Shown: positions 1 through 9,483, numbered from the stretch's first letter. The stretch: DNA of 64,000 bases from Pseudomonas turukhanskensis (GCF_027922365.1 NZ_BSFN01000001.1:571671-635670), one strand, 5' to 3'. Notes: generated by a model from the sequence alone, not told the origin. A program made the numbers and translations.

Positions 1-461
1 CACCGAGCGCCTGGGACTTGCCGTCGTTCTGGCTGCGGCATCTGCTGCTTAACTTGAGCGCCACCCCAGGCATCGCCCGCGAAAGCCTGCTGATTTCCCC
101 GGCGCAAGACTGGCAGCTCGGGCTCCTGGTCAATCCACGGGAACTGCTGCTGCCCTGGCTTGAGGCCTACCGCGAAGCGCTGTGCGAACCGCTGGCGCTG
201 ATGCTCAAAAGCAGCTACGGCTTTGCCGAAGGGCTACTCAAGCCCGGCCGCAAAGAACCCATCGAAGCCGCTCGCTTTAAAGCCAAGGTCGCCTGGGAAG
301 GCGCCGACTTCAGCCCGCTGCCCGGCGAGTCGCAAGACCCCTGGTACGCCCTGGCCTTTCGCGACCGCGAAGTGCTCGGCGAGCGCTTTGAAGCGCTGGC
401 CCAGCAACTGATTCTGCCGGCCCTGCAGGCACTGGCGCCGGCTGCGGAGGATGAGGAATGA
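1..461 (+). CDS. recC: RecBCD gamma subunit RecC, C-terminal fragment
   Basis: This is the last ~153 codons of a gene that enters from the left edge; the frame is open from base 3 and stops at 459-461. RecC is the Chi-recognising subunit of the RecBCD helicase-nuclease (exonuclease V), which processes double-strand DNA ends for RecA. The fragment is too short to show helicase motifs. The call rests mainly on position: it ends in an ATGA overlap with recB, and recC-recB-recD is the usual pseudomonad order. The fragment is soluble and rich in Leu and Ala, with a helical tail, as expected for the RecC C-terminus. The true start lies outside the window. Confidence 0.82.
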   Translation, partial: PSAWDLPSFWLRHLLLNLSATPGIARESLLISPAQDWQLGLLVNPRELLLPWLEAYREALCEPLALMLKSSYGFAEGLLKPGRKEPIEAARFKAKVAWEGADFSPLPGESQDPWYALAFRDREVLGERFEALAQQLILPALQALAPAAEDEE

Positions 462-3400
462 GTTTGGATCTGCACACCTCCTCCTTCGCCGGCCGCTCGC
501 TGATCGAGGCCAGCGCCGGTACAGGTAAAACCTGGACGCTGACCGCGCTTTACGCGCGCCTGTTGCTGGAGCGCAAGCTAAGCGTCGGGCAGATTCTGGT
601 GGTCACCTACACCACGGCGGCCACCGCCGAGTTGCGCGAGCGTATCCGTGCGCGTCTGGCCGAGTTGTTGGCGGTGTATGAGGGCACGCCCAGTGCTGAC
701 AGTTTCCTCACGCGCCTGCATGCCGAGAACCCCGGCGAAGAGGCGCGGCGCCGCCTGTTGTTGGCGGTGCATGGTTTTGATGAGGCGGCCATTTTCACCA
801 TTCACGGCTTTTGCCAGCGCGCGCTGCAAGACGCGGCCTTCGAGGCTGGCGGCGATTTTGATAGCGAGCTGGCCAGCGATGACCGTGAGGTACTGGATGC
901 GTTGCTGACCGATGCCTGGCGCCATGAGTTGGCAGCAGCAGACCCGGCATGGGCGCGCTTTCTGGCGAAGAAGAAAATTACCCCCGGCGTGCTTCGCCAA
1001 CGCCTGCGCCCGCACCTGGGCAAGCCGTATTTGCGCATTGAACCGCGCGTTGATGTAGCCACGCAGGCCTCGGACGAACTGGCCGCCGCCAGCCAGGCCT
1101 GGAGCGACGCCGCCGCCTTGTGGCGCCGCAGCGGCTATGGCTGGGTGGAGCAGTTGCAGGAGCATGGCGGGCTCAGCCAGAGCACCCACAAACTGCCGAA
1201 ATTCCCGTTGTGGTCGGCCGAGCTGGACAGCTATTTCGCCGACCCGGCGGCCTTGTTCGAAGTGCCCACGGGCCTGGAAAAATTCACCGCCAGTGCGCTG
1301 CACAAGGCCACTAAAAAAGGCCACGACGCCCCCAGCAGCGCCATCGCCGATGCCTTTGATACGCTGCTGCTGGCGATTGCCGATGCCCTGCCGGCCGGCG
1401 AGCAGCGGCTGATCGCCTTGCAGGTGCGCCTGCTCGATACACTCAACACCGAGCTGCCCGCGCGCAAAGCCGCACAACGCATGCTGGCGTTCGATGACTT
1501 GCTTAATCGCCTGAACGAAGCCCTGCACGGCCCGGCCGGTGATGCGCTGGCGCTGACCTTGCGCACGCGTTATCCCCTGGCCCTGATCGACGAATTCCAG
1601 GACACCGATCCGGTGCAGTACCAGATCTTTGATCGGGTGTATCAGGACGGCAGCGACCTGTGTTTTGTCGGCGACCCCAAGCAGGCGATCTATGCCTTTC
1701 GCGGAGCAGATCTGGCGACCTACCTGAAAGCCCGCGAGGCGGCCGAGCGACGTTATGACCTACCGTTCAACTACCGCTCCACGGCCGAGCTGATTGCTGC
1801 GTTAAATCTGTTGTTCGCCCGGCCGCAACCATTTGCCGTCGAGGGCCTGGACTACCCGCCGGTAAAGGCCGGGGTGAAGGCGCGTTCGCAACTGGTGCTG
1901 CCGCCGGGCAACGAGGCGCCGCTGGCGCTGGTGTGGCTGGGTGACGAGCCCTTGAACAAGGGCCGCGCCGATACCCTGGTGGCGCTGGATACCGCGCAAC
2001 GCATTGCTACGTTGCTGGCGGCCAGTGCGCAAGGCCAGGCGTATTTCGAGAAAGATGGCGAACGCACTGCGCTCAAGGGCGGCGATATTGCGGTGCTGGT
2101 GTCCAACCACCGCCAGGCCTCGGAAGTGGCCGAGCAACTGGTGGCCCGCGGTGTGCCGAGTGTGCGCCGCGGCAACCAGAGCGTGTGGCACAGCGAAGAA
2201 GCGGCCGAGCTGGCGGCGGTGCTGGCGGCCTACGCCGAACCGGGCCGCGAGGGCGTGTTGCGCTACGCGTTGTCCACCCGCTTGCTTGGCCGCGACGCGC
2301 AGCAACTGGCGCGCTGTCAGGACGATGAACGCGCCTGGGACCGCGAGCGCGAAGACGCGGAGCTGTATCACCAACTCTGGCAACAGCACGGGTTTATGCG
2401 CGCCTTCCGCGTCTGGCTGGATCAGGAGCAAGTGGCTGAGCGGCTGTTGGCGGCGGCCGATGGCGAACGCCGTCTGACTAATCTTTTGCACCTGGCCGAG
2501 TTGCTGCAAACCGAGAGTCAGCAACGTCCGGGCCTGGAGCCGCTGCTCGCCTGGCTGAATGCGCAACGCGGCAGCGAGGGCGCCAGTGAAGACGCGTTGC
2601 TGCGCCTGGAAAGCGATGCTGAGCGGGTGCAGATCGTCACCATCCACACCAGTAAGGGCCTGGAATATCCCTTGGTGTTCTGCCCGTACTTGTGGAACGG
2701 CCGCTTGCTCGGTCAACACAAAGACAGCGCCAACTGCCATGACGACGATGGTCAGCCGTTGCTGGATATGGGCAGTGAACACCTCGAAGCGCACCTGCAA
2801 CGCGCCCGCGAAGAAGTGTTCGCCGAGCAGCTGCGCCTGGCCTACGTGGCGCTGACCCGAGCCCGTGATCGACTGTGGTTGCACTGGGGCCCGGTGGCTG
2901 TGCCGGCGCCAGTTAAGAAGACCGGCTTGCTGCCCGAAGAAGGGCTGCACAGCAGTGCGCTGGCGTGGCTGTTACATGGTCGCGAGCTGGCCGGAGCCGA
3001 CGCCCTGGCCGAGCTGGCGCAGCACCTGAATGAACGCAGCGGCGCCGAGTTGGCGACTGAAGTCGATGCCTTGGTGGCGATCAGCGGCGGTACCTTTGCG
3101 CGCGTGCCGCTGCTCAACAGCGAAGCCAACGCGGCTGGCGAACAACGCGCACCGGCGCCACAGCAACTGGGCCAGTTTGACCGCAGTCTGCATAGCGCGT
3201 GGCGCATCGGCAGCTTCTCTGGCCTGTCCGCTGGCATGCATATGGAAGCGCCGGATCGCGACAACCTGAGCATCCCCGATGCCAGTGACCCGGGCCTGGG
3301 CTTTTTCGCCTTTCCCCGTGGCGCGCGCGCCGGTACGTGTTTGCACGCGGTGCTGGAGGAGTGGGCGCGCGGTAAAGGTGAGTTGCCGGTGTTGGTGGAA

Positions 3401-4009
3401 GAAGCACTGACCGACCATGGCCTGCCACGGGACTGGACGGAACTTGCCGCCGCGCATTTGCAACTGGTGCTGGACAGCGATCTGAACGGCCAGGGCCTGA
3501 CCCTGGCCAGCCTGGTGTCGGCGCGGCGGTTGCCGGAGCTGGGCTTTACCTTTCCGGTGGCCAACCTGGATGTGCAGCGCCTGCGCGCCATTCTGGCCGA
3601 CCCGCAACACGGCCTGGCGGCACCCATGCGCGAGGCGGCACAACGCCTGGAGTTCGACAGCCTCAAAGGCTTTCTCAAGGGCTTTATCGACCTGACGTTC
3701 GAGCACCAAGGGCGTTGGTATATCGCCGACTACAAGTCCAACTGGCTCGGCCCGGACGCCAGCTACTACAGCGGCGAGCGCCTGTTGCAAGCCCTGGCCG
3801 GCGAGCATTACTACCTGCAATACCTGATTTACCTGGTGGCCCTGCGGCGCTTTCTGCGCCAGCGCCTGGCCGACTTTACCTACGACCAATTGGGCGGCGC
3901 GTATTACCTGTTTTTGCGCGGCATGCCGAGCGCCGGGGTTTATTTCTCGCGGCCGGCCGACAGCCTGTTGGATGCCCTCGATCACCTGTTTAACGAGGAG
4001 CAGCCATGA
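458..4009 (+). CDS. recB: RecBCD beta subunit RecB (helicase-nuclease)
   Basis: RecB is the 3'-5' helicase and the nuclease of exonuclease V. The 1183 residues match the usual RecB length (about 1180). A UvrD-like SF1A helicase fills the N-terminal two thirds: Walker A SAGTGKT at residues 19-25, Walker B LIDEFQDTD near 375, QAIYAFRGAD near 410, and a late motif with VTIHTSKGLEYPLVF near 730. The C-terminal RecB-family nuclease shows GFIDLTF near 1077 followed by YIADYKSN near 1090, whose Asp and Lys are catalytic. The ATG overlaps the recC stop (ATGA), implying translational coupling. No frameshift is seen. Confidence 0.97.
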   Translation: MSLDLHTSSFAGRSLIEASAGTGKTWTLTALYARLLLERKLSVGQILVVTYTTAATAELRERIRARLAELLAVYEGTPSADSFLTRLHAENPGEEARRRLLLAVHGFDEAAIFTIHGFCQRALQDAAFEAGGDFDSELASDDREVLDALLTDAWRHELAAADPAWARFLAKKKITPGVLRQRLRPHLGKPYLRIEPRVDVATQASDELAAASQAWSDAAALWRRSGYGWVEQLQEHGGLSQSTHKLPKFPLWSAELDSYFADPAALFEVPTGLEKFTASALHKATKKGHDAPSSAIADAFDTLLLAIADALPAGEQRLIALQVRLLDTLNTELPARKAAQRMLAFDDLLNRLNEALHGPAGDALALTLRTRYPLALIDEFQDTDPVQYQIFDRVYQDGSDLCFVGDPKQAIYAFRGADLATYLKAREAAERRYDLPFNYRSTAELIAALNLLFARPQPFAVEGLDYPPVKAGVKARSQLVLPPGNEAPLALVWLGDEPLNKGRADTLVALDTAQRIATLLAASAQGQAYFEKDGERTALKGGDIAVLVSNHRQASEVAEQLVARGVPSVRRGNQSVWHSEEAAELAAVLAAYAEPGREGVLRYALSTRLLGRDAQQLARCQDDERAWDREREDAELYHQLWQQHGFMRAFRVWLDQEQVAERLLAAADGERRLTNLLHLAELLQTESQQRPGLEPLLAWLNAQRGSEGASEDALLRLESDAERVQIVTIHTSKGLEYPLVFCPYLWNGRLLGQHKDSANCHDDDGQPLLDMGSEHLEAHLQRAREEVFAEQLRLAYVALTRARDRLWLHWGPVAVPAPVKKTGLLPEEGLHSSALAWLLHGRELAGADALAELAQHLNERSGAELATEVDALVAISGGTFARVPLLNSEANAAGEQRAPAPQQLGQFDRSLHSAWRIGSFSGLSAGMHMEAPDRDNLSIPDASDPGLGFFAFPRGARAGTCLHAVLEEWARGKGELPVLVEEALTDHGLPRDWTELAAAHLQLVLDSDLNGQGLTLASLVSARRLPELGFTFPVANLDVQRLRAILADPQHGLAAPMREAAQRLEFDSLKGFLKGFIDLTFEHQGRWYIADYKSNWLGPDASYYSGERLLQALAGEHYYLQYLIYLVALRRFLRQRLADFTYDQLGGAYYLFLRGMPSAGVYFSRPADSLLDALDHLFNEEQP

Positions 4010-5874
4010 GCCTTGCCGATATGCCCCTCGGCCCGTTGGAGCGTGCGTTTGTCGCCAGCTTGCAGCGGTTGGATGAAAGCGCCAGCGAGCCTGTGTTGGT
4101 GGCGGCGGCGCTCACCTGCGGGGCATTGGTCAATGGCGATGTGTGTGTGCTGCTGCGGCGCTGGGCCGGGCAGCGGGCCTGGCCGGAAGTCGGCGGCGGC
4201 ATTGTGCTGCCCAAACTTGAGGAGTGGACCGCGCTGTTGCAGGCCTCTTCGCTGGTCGGCGCGCCGGGCGCGTTTGCACCGCTGATTCTCGATGGCGAGC
4301 GCCTGTATCTGGCCCGTTATCACCATTACGAAACCCAGTTGGCCGAGCAGTTGCTGGCCCGTGGCAGTGCCAACCCCGAGGTGGATGAAACCTTGCTTGC
4401 CGACGGCCTGGCGCGGCTGTTTGCGCGCAACACCCAGGCCGGGCCGGACTGGCAGCGCCTGGCCGCCGCACAAGCGGTGCGGCGTAACCTGGCGGTGATT
4501 TCCGGCGGCCCTGGCACCGGCAAAACCACCACGGTGGTGCGCCTGCTGGCCGCCTTGCTGGAGCAACCCGGCGGCGAGCGGCTGGCCATCGGCTTGGCCG
4601 CACCTACAGGCAAAGCGGCCGCGCGGATGGCCGAGGCCATTCGTAATGCCAAGGCCGAGCTACCGGTGAGCGAGGCCATCAAGGCGGCCTTGCCGGAAGA
4701 AGCTCGCACTTTGCACCGCTTGCTCGGCAGCCGTGGCGACAGCCCCAAGGTTCGCCATCACGCCGCCAGCCCGTTGCCACTGGATGTGTTGGTGGTGGAT
4801 GAAGCGTCCATGGTCGACCTGGCGCTGATGGCCAAATTGCTCGATGCCTTGCCGACCAACGCGCGGTTGATTCTGCTGGGCGACAAAGACCAACTCTCAG
4901 CCGTGGAAGCCGGCGCCGTGTTTGCCGAGCTGTGTGAAGGCCGCGGCTTTACGCCGCAAACGGCAGCGGCGTTGCAGCGCCTTACCGGGCAGCCGGTTGA
5001 GGCGCAGGCACCCCGTTCGCGCCTCGGTGATGCCGTGGTGCTGCTCACCCACAGCCACCGCTTTGCCGGGGATAGCGGCATTGGCGAATTGGCGCGGCGC
5101 ATCAATGGCGGCGATGCAGCCGGCACGTTAAACCTGTTGAAAGAAGACCGCACGGATCTGACCTGGCAAGCGGCGCCCACCCCCAATGCGTTGCTGGATC
5201 GGCTGGAGCAGGGTTACGCGCCTTACTTGGCGGCGGCCCGCAGTGGCGATGTGGCAGCGACCTTCAAAGCCTTCAACGGCTTTCGTGCCCTGACCGCGCA
5301 GCGCCAAGGCGCGTGGGGCGTGGAGGGAATAAACGAGGCACTGGAAGCACGCATCAAACGGCGCTTCAGCTTGCCGAGCCGCGAACGCTGGTACCCAGGC
5401 CGGGCGATCATGGTGCGGCAGAATGACTACGCGCTGGGGCTGTTCAACGGCGATATCGGCATCTGTCTGGCCAGCGAGAATGGCCTGCGGGTGTTCTTCG
5501 AAAGTGCCGGGGAAAGCGAACCGACCTTCCGGCCGTTTTCGCCGGCACGTCTGCCCAGCCATGACAGCGCGTTCGCCATGACGGTGCACAAAAGCCAGGG
5601 TTCGGAGTTCAGCGAAGTGCTGCTGGCGCTGCCGGATACGGCGAGCCCATTGCTGACCCGCTCGCTGTTTTACACCGGCATTACCCGCGCCAAGCACAAG
5701 GTGGAAATCTGGGCCTTGCCGGCGCGCTTGGCCGAGGCGGTCAATACCCGGGCCGAGCGGGCGGCGGGGTTGGCAGAGCGGTTGAAGGTGCAGGGGCTTG
5801 TGGTGCCGGTGGATCCCACGCCAGCTCCAGCTGCCTCGCCCCAGGGCGATCAGGATCAGTTGAGCCTGTTCTAA
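4006..5874 (+). CDS. recD: RecBCD alpha subunit RecD (5'-3' helicase)
   Basis: RecD is the SF1B 5'-3' helicase of exonuclease V. The protein has 622 residues, close to the E. coli length. Walker A GGPGTGKTTT lies near residue 167 and Walker B VVDEASMVD near 263. The C-terminal UvrD-like segment holds MTVHKSQGSEF and GITRAKHKVEIW, typical RecD motifs V and VI. The start ATG overlaps the recB stop (ATGA), so recC, recB and recD form a coupled operon. A palindromic repeat and a strong two-way terminator follow. Confidence 0.97.
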   Translation: MSLADMPLGPLERAFVASLQRLDESASEPVLVAAALTCGALVNGDVCVLLRRWAGQRAWPEVGGGIVLPKLEEWTALLQASSLVGAPGAFAPLILDGERLYLARYHHYETQLAEQLLARGSANPEVDETLLADGLARLFARNTQAGPDWQRLAAAQAVRRNLAVISGGPGTGKTTTVVRLLAALLEQPGGERLAIGLAAPTGKAAARMAEAIRNAKAELPVSEAIKAALPEEARTLHRLLGSRGDSPKVRHHAASPLPLDVLVVDEASMVDLALMAKLLDALPTNARLILLGDKDQLSAVEAGAVFAELCEGRGFTPQTAAALQRLTGQPVEAQAPRSRLGDAVVLLTHSHRFAGDSGIGELARRINGGDAAGTLNLLKEDRTDLTWQAAPTPNALLDRLEQGYAPYLAAARSGDVAATFKAFNGFRALTAQRQGAWGVEGINEALEARIKRRFSLPSRERWYPGRAIMVRQNDYALGLFNGDIGICLASENGLRVFFESAGESEPTFRPFSPARLPSHDSAFAMTVHKSQGSEFSEVLLALPDTASPLLTRSLFYTGITRAKHKVEIWALPARLAEAVNTRAERAAGLAERLKVQGLVVPVDPTPAPAASPQGDQDQLSLF

Positions 5875-5880
5875 GTATGC

Positions 5881-5990
5881 CGTCATTCCCGCGTAGGGCG
5901 GGCCGGCGATTCGGAATCCAGGTTCGGTGATTGGTCGGCATCCGACGTATTCCTGCACCATTCTGGATTCCCGCCTGCGCGGGAATGACG
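5881..5990. repeat. Palindromic repeat, family C (CGTCATTCCCGCG ends)
   Basis: The element has perfect 13-bp inverted ends, CGTCATTCCCGCG and CGCGGGAATGACG, each forming its own small hairpin with the adjoining GGCGGGA or CCCGCCTG segments. The same family recurs in the 24041-25008 array and as halves at 46857 and 53689. It resembles a widespread proteobacterial interspersed repeat. It lies just downstream of recD. Confidence 0.75.
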
Positions 5991-6007
5991 GTGTGGGGGC
6001 CGTGGAT

Positions 6008-6055
6008 TGTGGATAAAAAAACGGGACCTCGAAGGATCCCGTTTTTTTATCCACA
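6008..6055. terminator. Two-way intrinsic terminator between recD and terC
   Basis: Perfect arms 6009-6026 and 6037-6054 (18 bp, GTGGATAAAAAAACGGGA in the left arm) flank a 10-base loop. A GC core next to A7 on one side and T7 on the other lets it work in both directions. It separates the convergent recD (+) and TerC (-) genes. Confidence 0.9.
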
Positions 6056-6063
6056 GGGCCGTA

Positions 6064-6825
6064 TTACTCCCCCGGAATATCCTTGCGCAGTTTCACCGCC
6101 TCGCCTTTTTTGCGGTCGCGCGCCGAGCGCATCTTGATGTTTACCGCTTCCACTGCCAGCGAGAACGCCATGGCGAAGTACACATAGCCTTTAGGCAGGT
6201 GCATGTCGAAGGCTTCGGCGATCAGCACAGTACCAACCATGATCAGGAAGGACAGCGCGAGCATCTTCAACGACGGATGCTTGTCGATAAAGTCGCTGAT
6301 GGTGCCGGCTGCCAGCATCATCACCATCACGGCCACCACGATGGCGGCGATCATCACCGGTACGTGGGAGACCATACCGACTGCGGTGATCACCGAGTCC
6401 AGCGAGAACACGATATCGATAATGGCGATCTGAATGATGGTGCCGATAAAACCGCCGCCCATGCCTTTGGGTTCGTCGCCGGTTTCATCTTCGCCTTCCA
6501 GGCCGTGATACATCTCGGTGCTGCTTTTCCACAGCAGAAACAGGCCGCCGAAGAACAGAATCAGATCACGCCCGGAGAAGCCCTGGCCCATCACGGTGAA
6601 CAGGTCGGCCGTGAGGCGCATCACCCAGGTGATGGACAGCAGCAACAGAATGCGCGTGACCATGGCCAGCGCCAGGCCGAAGAAACGGGTCTTGGGCTGC
6701 ATGGCTTTGGGCATGCGGCTGACCAGAATCGAAATCATGATGATGTTGTCGATCCCCAGGACGATTTCCAGCGCCGTCAGGGTAAAAAATGCGATCCAGA
6801 TTTCCGGGCTGGTCAGCCATTCCAT
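6064..6825 (-). CDS. TerC family integral membrane protein
   Basis: A 253-residue polytopic membrane protein with about seven hydrophobic segments. Family signatures are the acidic LEIVLGIDNI in the first helix and IDIVFSLDSV near residue 145; paired acidic residues in such helices are thought to bind metal ions. An acidic cytoplasmic loop (EGEDETGDEP) follows residue 107, and the C-terminus is basic. TerC/YgdQ-type proteins are linked to tellurite resistance and, in other bacteria, to manganese export; the substrate here is unknown. The ATG at 6823-6825 has an AGAGGAAG ribosome site just upstream. A small open frame on the same strand lies 39 bases upstream. Confidence 0.88.
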   Translation of the reverse strand: MEWLTSPEIWIAFFTLTALEIVLGIDNIIMISILVSRMPKAMQPKTRFFGLALAMVTRILLLLSITWVMRLTADLFTVMGQGFSGRDLILFFGGLFLLWKSSTEMYHGLEGEDETGDEPKGMGGGFIGTIIQIAIIDIVFSLDSVITAVGMVSHVPVMIAAIVVAVMVMMLAAGTISDFIDKHPSLKMLALSFLIMVGTVLIAEAFDMHLPKGYVYFAMAFSLAVEAVNIKMRSARDRKKGEAVKLRKDIPGE

Positions 6826-6864
6826 TTACAGCTTCCTCTTACACAAACGCGAACGATCAGAAAG

Positions 6865-6993
6865 TTAGCCGCCAAATACCGGGAAAATTCCCATCAGCAG
6901 CGCGGCCACAAGGATACACAGGCAAATCGCAACTGCCCATTTCAAGGTGAAGCGCTGGTGGTCGCCAAGTTCGATGCCGGCCAGGCCCGCCAA
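6865..6993 (-). CDS. Possible small single-pass membrane protein upstream of terC
   Basis: About 42 codons end in a clearly membrane-like tail: a basic stretch (HQRFTLKW) and then ~20 hydrophobic residues with two Cys, closing in MGIFPVFGG. It would be co-transcribed with the TerC gene. The start is uncertain. The TTG at 6991-6993 is the shortest reasonable choice, but no good ribosome site precedes it; the frame stays open further upstream into the divergent GFA gene. I do not recognise a family. Support is hydrophobicity and position only. Confidence 0.3.
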   Translation of the reverse strand: MAGLAGIELGDHQRFTLKWAVAICLCILVAALLMGIFPVFGG

Positions 6994-7047
6994 CAGCCAG
7001 GTGGCCCGGAGGTAGGCTAGGATGATGAAGGAACAAGGAGTTTGCCC

Positions 7048-7446
7048 ATGACCGACATCCACACCGGCGGCTGCCAATGCGGGGCCCTGCGCTACCGCTT
7101 CAACGCCCCGCTGACCGACATCGCCCACTGCCACTGCACCATATGCCGGCGCACCACGGGCGGCATCGTCACCACCTGGATCACTGTGCCGCTGGAGCGC
7201 TTTGAATGGCTGCAAGGTACGCCGCAGCGGTTTGTGTCCTCGCCCGGCTGCACGCGTTCATTCTGTGGGCAATGTGGCGGGCAACTGACGTTTTTTAGCG
7301 AGCAGAGTCCACAGAGCCTGGACATTACCATCGCCACCTTCGACCACCCCGAACAGGCGCAGCCGGATCGACATATCTGGGTAACGACGCGGTTGCCGTG
7401 GTTGCACTTGGATGAGCAACTTCCCTCGGAAGACGGCGAGGCGTAG
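7048..7446 (+). CDS. GFA/CENP-V domain zinc-binding protein
   Basis: A 132-residue protein with the Cys pattern of the GFA (glutathione-dependent formaldehyde-activating)/CENP-V fold: GGCQCG at residues 8-13, CHCTICRR near 30, and CTRSFCGQCGG near 70, which together bind structural and catalytic zinc. Formaldehyde activation has been disputed for this family, so the substrate is left open. The ATG at 7048 was chosen over an upstream TTG because AAGGAG sits seven bases before it. The stop TAG (7444-7446) lies inside the GTAGGG end of the repeat that follows. Confidence 0.87.
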   Translation: MTDIHTGGCQCGALRYRFNAPLTDIAHCHCTICRRTTGGIVTTWITVPLERFEWLQGTPQRFVSSPGCTRSFCGQCGGQLTFFSEQSPQSLDITIATFDHPEQAQPDRHIWVTTRLPWLHLDEQLPSEDGEA

Positions 7447-7524
7447 GGCGAATACCGCCACAGGCGGTATCCGCCGATACACCGTATGGCGAAACAACGC
7501 CGTGGCGGAGTCGATCGCACCCTA
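7443..7524. repeat. Family A repeat (GTAGGGCGAATA) between two convergent genes
   Basis: The left half is GTAGGGCGAATACCGCC, a short loop, then GGCGGTATCCGCCG. The right half has decayed but still ends in CCCTAC. The terminal TAG on each strand is the stop codon of the adjacent gene: the GFA gene on + (7444-7446) and the DUF4105 gene on - (7522-7524). Related copies lie at 17142-17276, 28563-28669 and 53619-53653. Confidence 0.7.
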
Positions 7525-9483
7525 CGGGAGGATGAGTCCGCCGGAGGCTTTGTGCAGCGCGCGCAGGTGTTCGCTGACGTGCTTGAGATTGACGTCTATG
7601 GCGTCCAGCTCGGCCAGGCGCGCCGGTTCGAGCAGCGCGCGGACTTGACCGTCGAGGTCGTCGCTCAACTGGCGCAGTTGCTTCTGACGGCTGTCGCTCT
7701 CTTGCTGCAGGTGCTGCCATTCGCTGGCTTGCGGCAGGCCGTAGCCACCCTCCAAAAGCTCCGCCGGGCGACTTAAAAAACCGCTGTTGGCGAGGATCTT
7801 TTCCAAGGTTTTGCCGGCCGGGCCGGAGCTGCCGTCTTCGAGCGCTTTGCTGCTCAGGTAGCGGCGCTTGAGTTCGTCCTGCGCCAGTAACAGCTGGCGG
7901 CGTTGGGCGGCTTGCTCCAGAAGCAGCATAGCCGCGCTGGCGCGCAGGTCGGCCTTATCAACCCAAGTGCGCCGCTCACTGGCCGGCAGGCTGATCCATT
8001 CGTCCACGGCTTTCTGCTGAATCGGCATCCGCTCTTTGAGCACGTCGAACATCGCCTGATAGCGGTCGCGGAAGGAGTCGAAACGGTAACCGCGGCGCAG
8101 CGCTTCGCTGCGGTCATCCAGCACGCTGACGTCCGCCAGCCCGCGCCCGGCCAGCACTTCCAGCAGGCCATTGGGCATGATGTTGTCGAGGTTTTGCAGC
8201 TGCGGCTCGGCGCTGCCACTGCGCAACAACTTCAGGGTTTCCACGGCGCAGTTGTTGGACAGGAAGTAGTAGTTGCCGTCGTAGCTCCAGTGCTGCTCGG
8301 CGGCATGCTCTACCAGCGCTTCGAGCTGGGGGCGGTCAAGTTTGATCGGCACCGACACCAGGCCGCGCAGTTCCACTTTGGTGTATTCCTCAATCACCTG
8401 GCTTAGCGGCAGCACAAACAGGCGCGAGGGGTAGACGCCGGTCAGGCCGTCCCAACTGGACAACTGCAAATCGCCGACGAAGGCGCGGTAGGACAGCACC
8501 AGGCTCTGGTCCATGTCCAGCCGGCAATCGGGCCCACGCGGGCGCCCGGGCGCGCAGATCACCAGGCGCAACATGCTGTGGCCCCAGCGGCTGGCCCATT
8601 GGTCGTTGGCTTCGGCCAGCAGGTAGTCCACTTCGTACACGCGTTCGGGGTCGAGCTTGCCCAGTGGTTGGCGGGCGAAGTCGCGGCCGGCGTTGAGGTA
8701 GGCATAGGTGCTCGGGCAAGGCTCGGCGTTGGCCGGCGTCCAGCCGTCGAAATGGTCGCGGTAGTAGCGGTACAGCGCGGGGCGGCGGCAAGCGTAGGCG
8801 GGGTCGAGGAGGAAGTACTCCATGTTCACCGCCACGAATTCGCGCGGGTTGCTCAGCTCGTAGCTATCCGGGCTGCGCGCGACCTGGCCGTTCTTGGCCT
8901 CGCGCTCGCCCCGGCGGCCGACGTATTGCGGCCAGCCGGCGAGGTCGAGTAGGCGCGGGTCGTCGCTCAGGGTAAAGCGGCGTTCGGTCTGGCCGCGGCA
9001 GTTGTCCATCTGACCAATCAGGCCCTGGCTTTTTGCCTGGCGTTGGCAGCGTTGCAGCACGGTGCGTTCGGCGGGGGACCAGAGGCGCGCGCGGTCGTAA
9101 ATATGGGTGAGTTCATGCAGCACGGTGGCCAGCAGTTCCTGACGCTGGGTGCCGTGGGGGCGATTGGTTTGGGTGCGGGCGGCGGTGCCGTCGGTGAGCG
9201 CGGGCAGCAGTTTCTGATTGAGAAGCAGCCGGGTGGGGCTGCGCGCCTGCCCGTAGGTGTCGGCTTCCAGGGCATCGGTCCAGCTGACGTGCACCTGACG
9301 GTCCAGACGCTGCACGAAGCGAGGCGGCAGTTTGCTCAGTGCTTCGTCCAGCAGGGCTTGGCTGGCCTGCTGCTGGCTGGCGGTCAGGCCGTCTCGATCG
9401 AGCTCAAGCTGCAGTTGCGCCTGGGCCGTGCTGGCGCCACAGAGCAGCGCCGCACTCAGCAGCCAGGCCGCCAGTGGCCTCAC
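7522..9483 (-). CDS. Secreted DUF4105 protein with HExxH motif
   Basis: A 653-residue protein with a cleavable signal peptide (hydrophobic core, then ASTAQA near residue 21), so periplasmic or outer-membrane associated. HELTHIYD at 123-130 looks like a zinc-metallopeptidase motif. The central DUF4105 region contains RWGHSMLRL near 305 and SNNCAVETLKLL near 425, a His and a Cys placed as in some NlpC/P60- or LRAT-like folds. The C-terminal ~200 residues are helical and charged, and may form a coiled coil. The start is GTG, overlapping the stop of the DUF2388 gene (GTGA). The stop comes from the family A repeat. Activity is unknown. Confidence 0.75.
   Translation of the reverse strand: MRPLAAWLLSAALLCGASTAQAQLQLELDRDGLTASQQQASQALLDEALSKLPPRFVQRLDRQVHVSWTDALEADTYGQARSPTRLLLNQKLLPALTDGTAARTQTNRPHGTQRQELLATVLHELTHIYDRARLWSPAERTVLQRCQRQAKSQGLIGQMDNCRGQTERRFTLSDDPRLLDLAGWPQYVGRRGEREAKNGQVARSPDSYELSNPREFVAVNMEYFLLDPAYACRRPALYRYYRDHFDGWTPANAEPCPSTYAYLNAGRDFARQPLGKLDPERVYEVDYLLAEANDQWASRWGHSMLRLVICAPGRPRGPDCRLDMDQSLVLSYRAFVGDLQLSSWDGLTGVYPSRLFVLPLSQVIEEYTKVELRGLVSVPIKLDRPQLEALVEHAAEQHWSYDGNYYFLSNNCAVETLKLLRSGSAEPQLQNLDNIMPNGLLEVLAGRGLADVSVLDDRSEALRRGYRFDSFRDRYQAMFDVLKERMPIQQKAVDEWISLPASERRTWVDKADLRASAAMLLLEQAAQRRQLLLAQDELKRRYLSSKALEDGSSGPAGKTLEKILANSGFLSRPAELLEGGYGLPQASEWQHLQQESDSRQKQLRQLSDDLDGQVRALLEPARLAELDAIDVNLKHVSEHLRALHKASGGLILP

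Noticed and set aside
6007..7020. 337-codon frame opposite terC
   Set aside because: Begins inside the terminator and is rich in His/Gln, typical of an antisense shadow.
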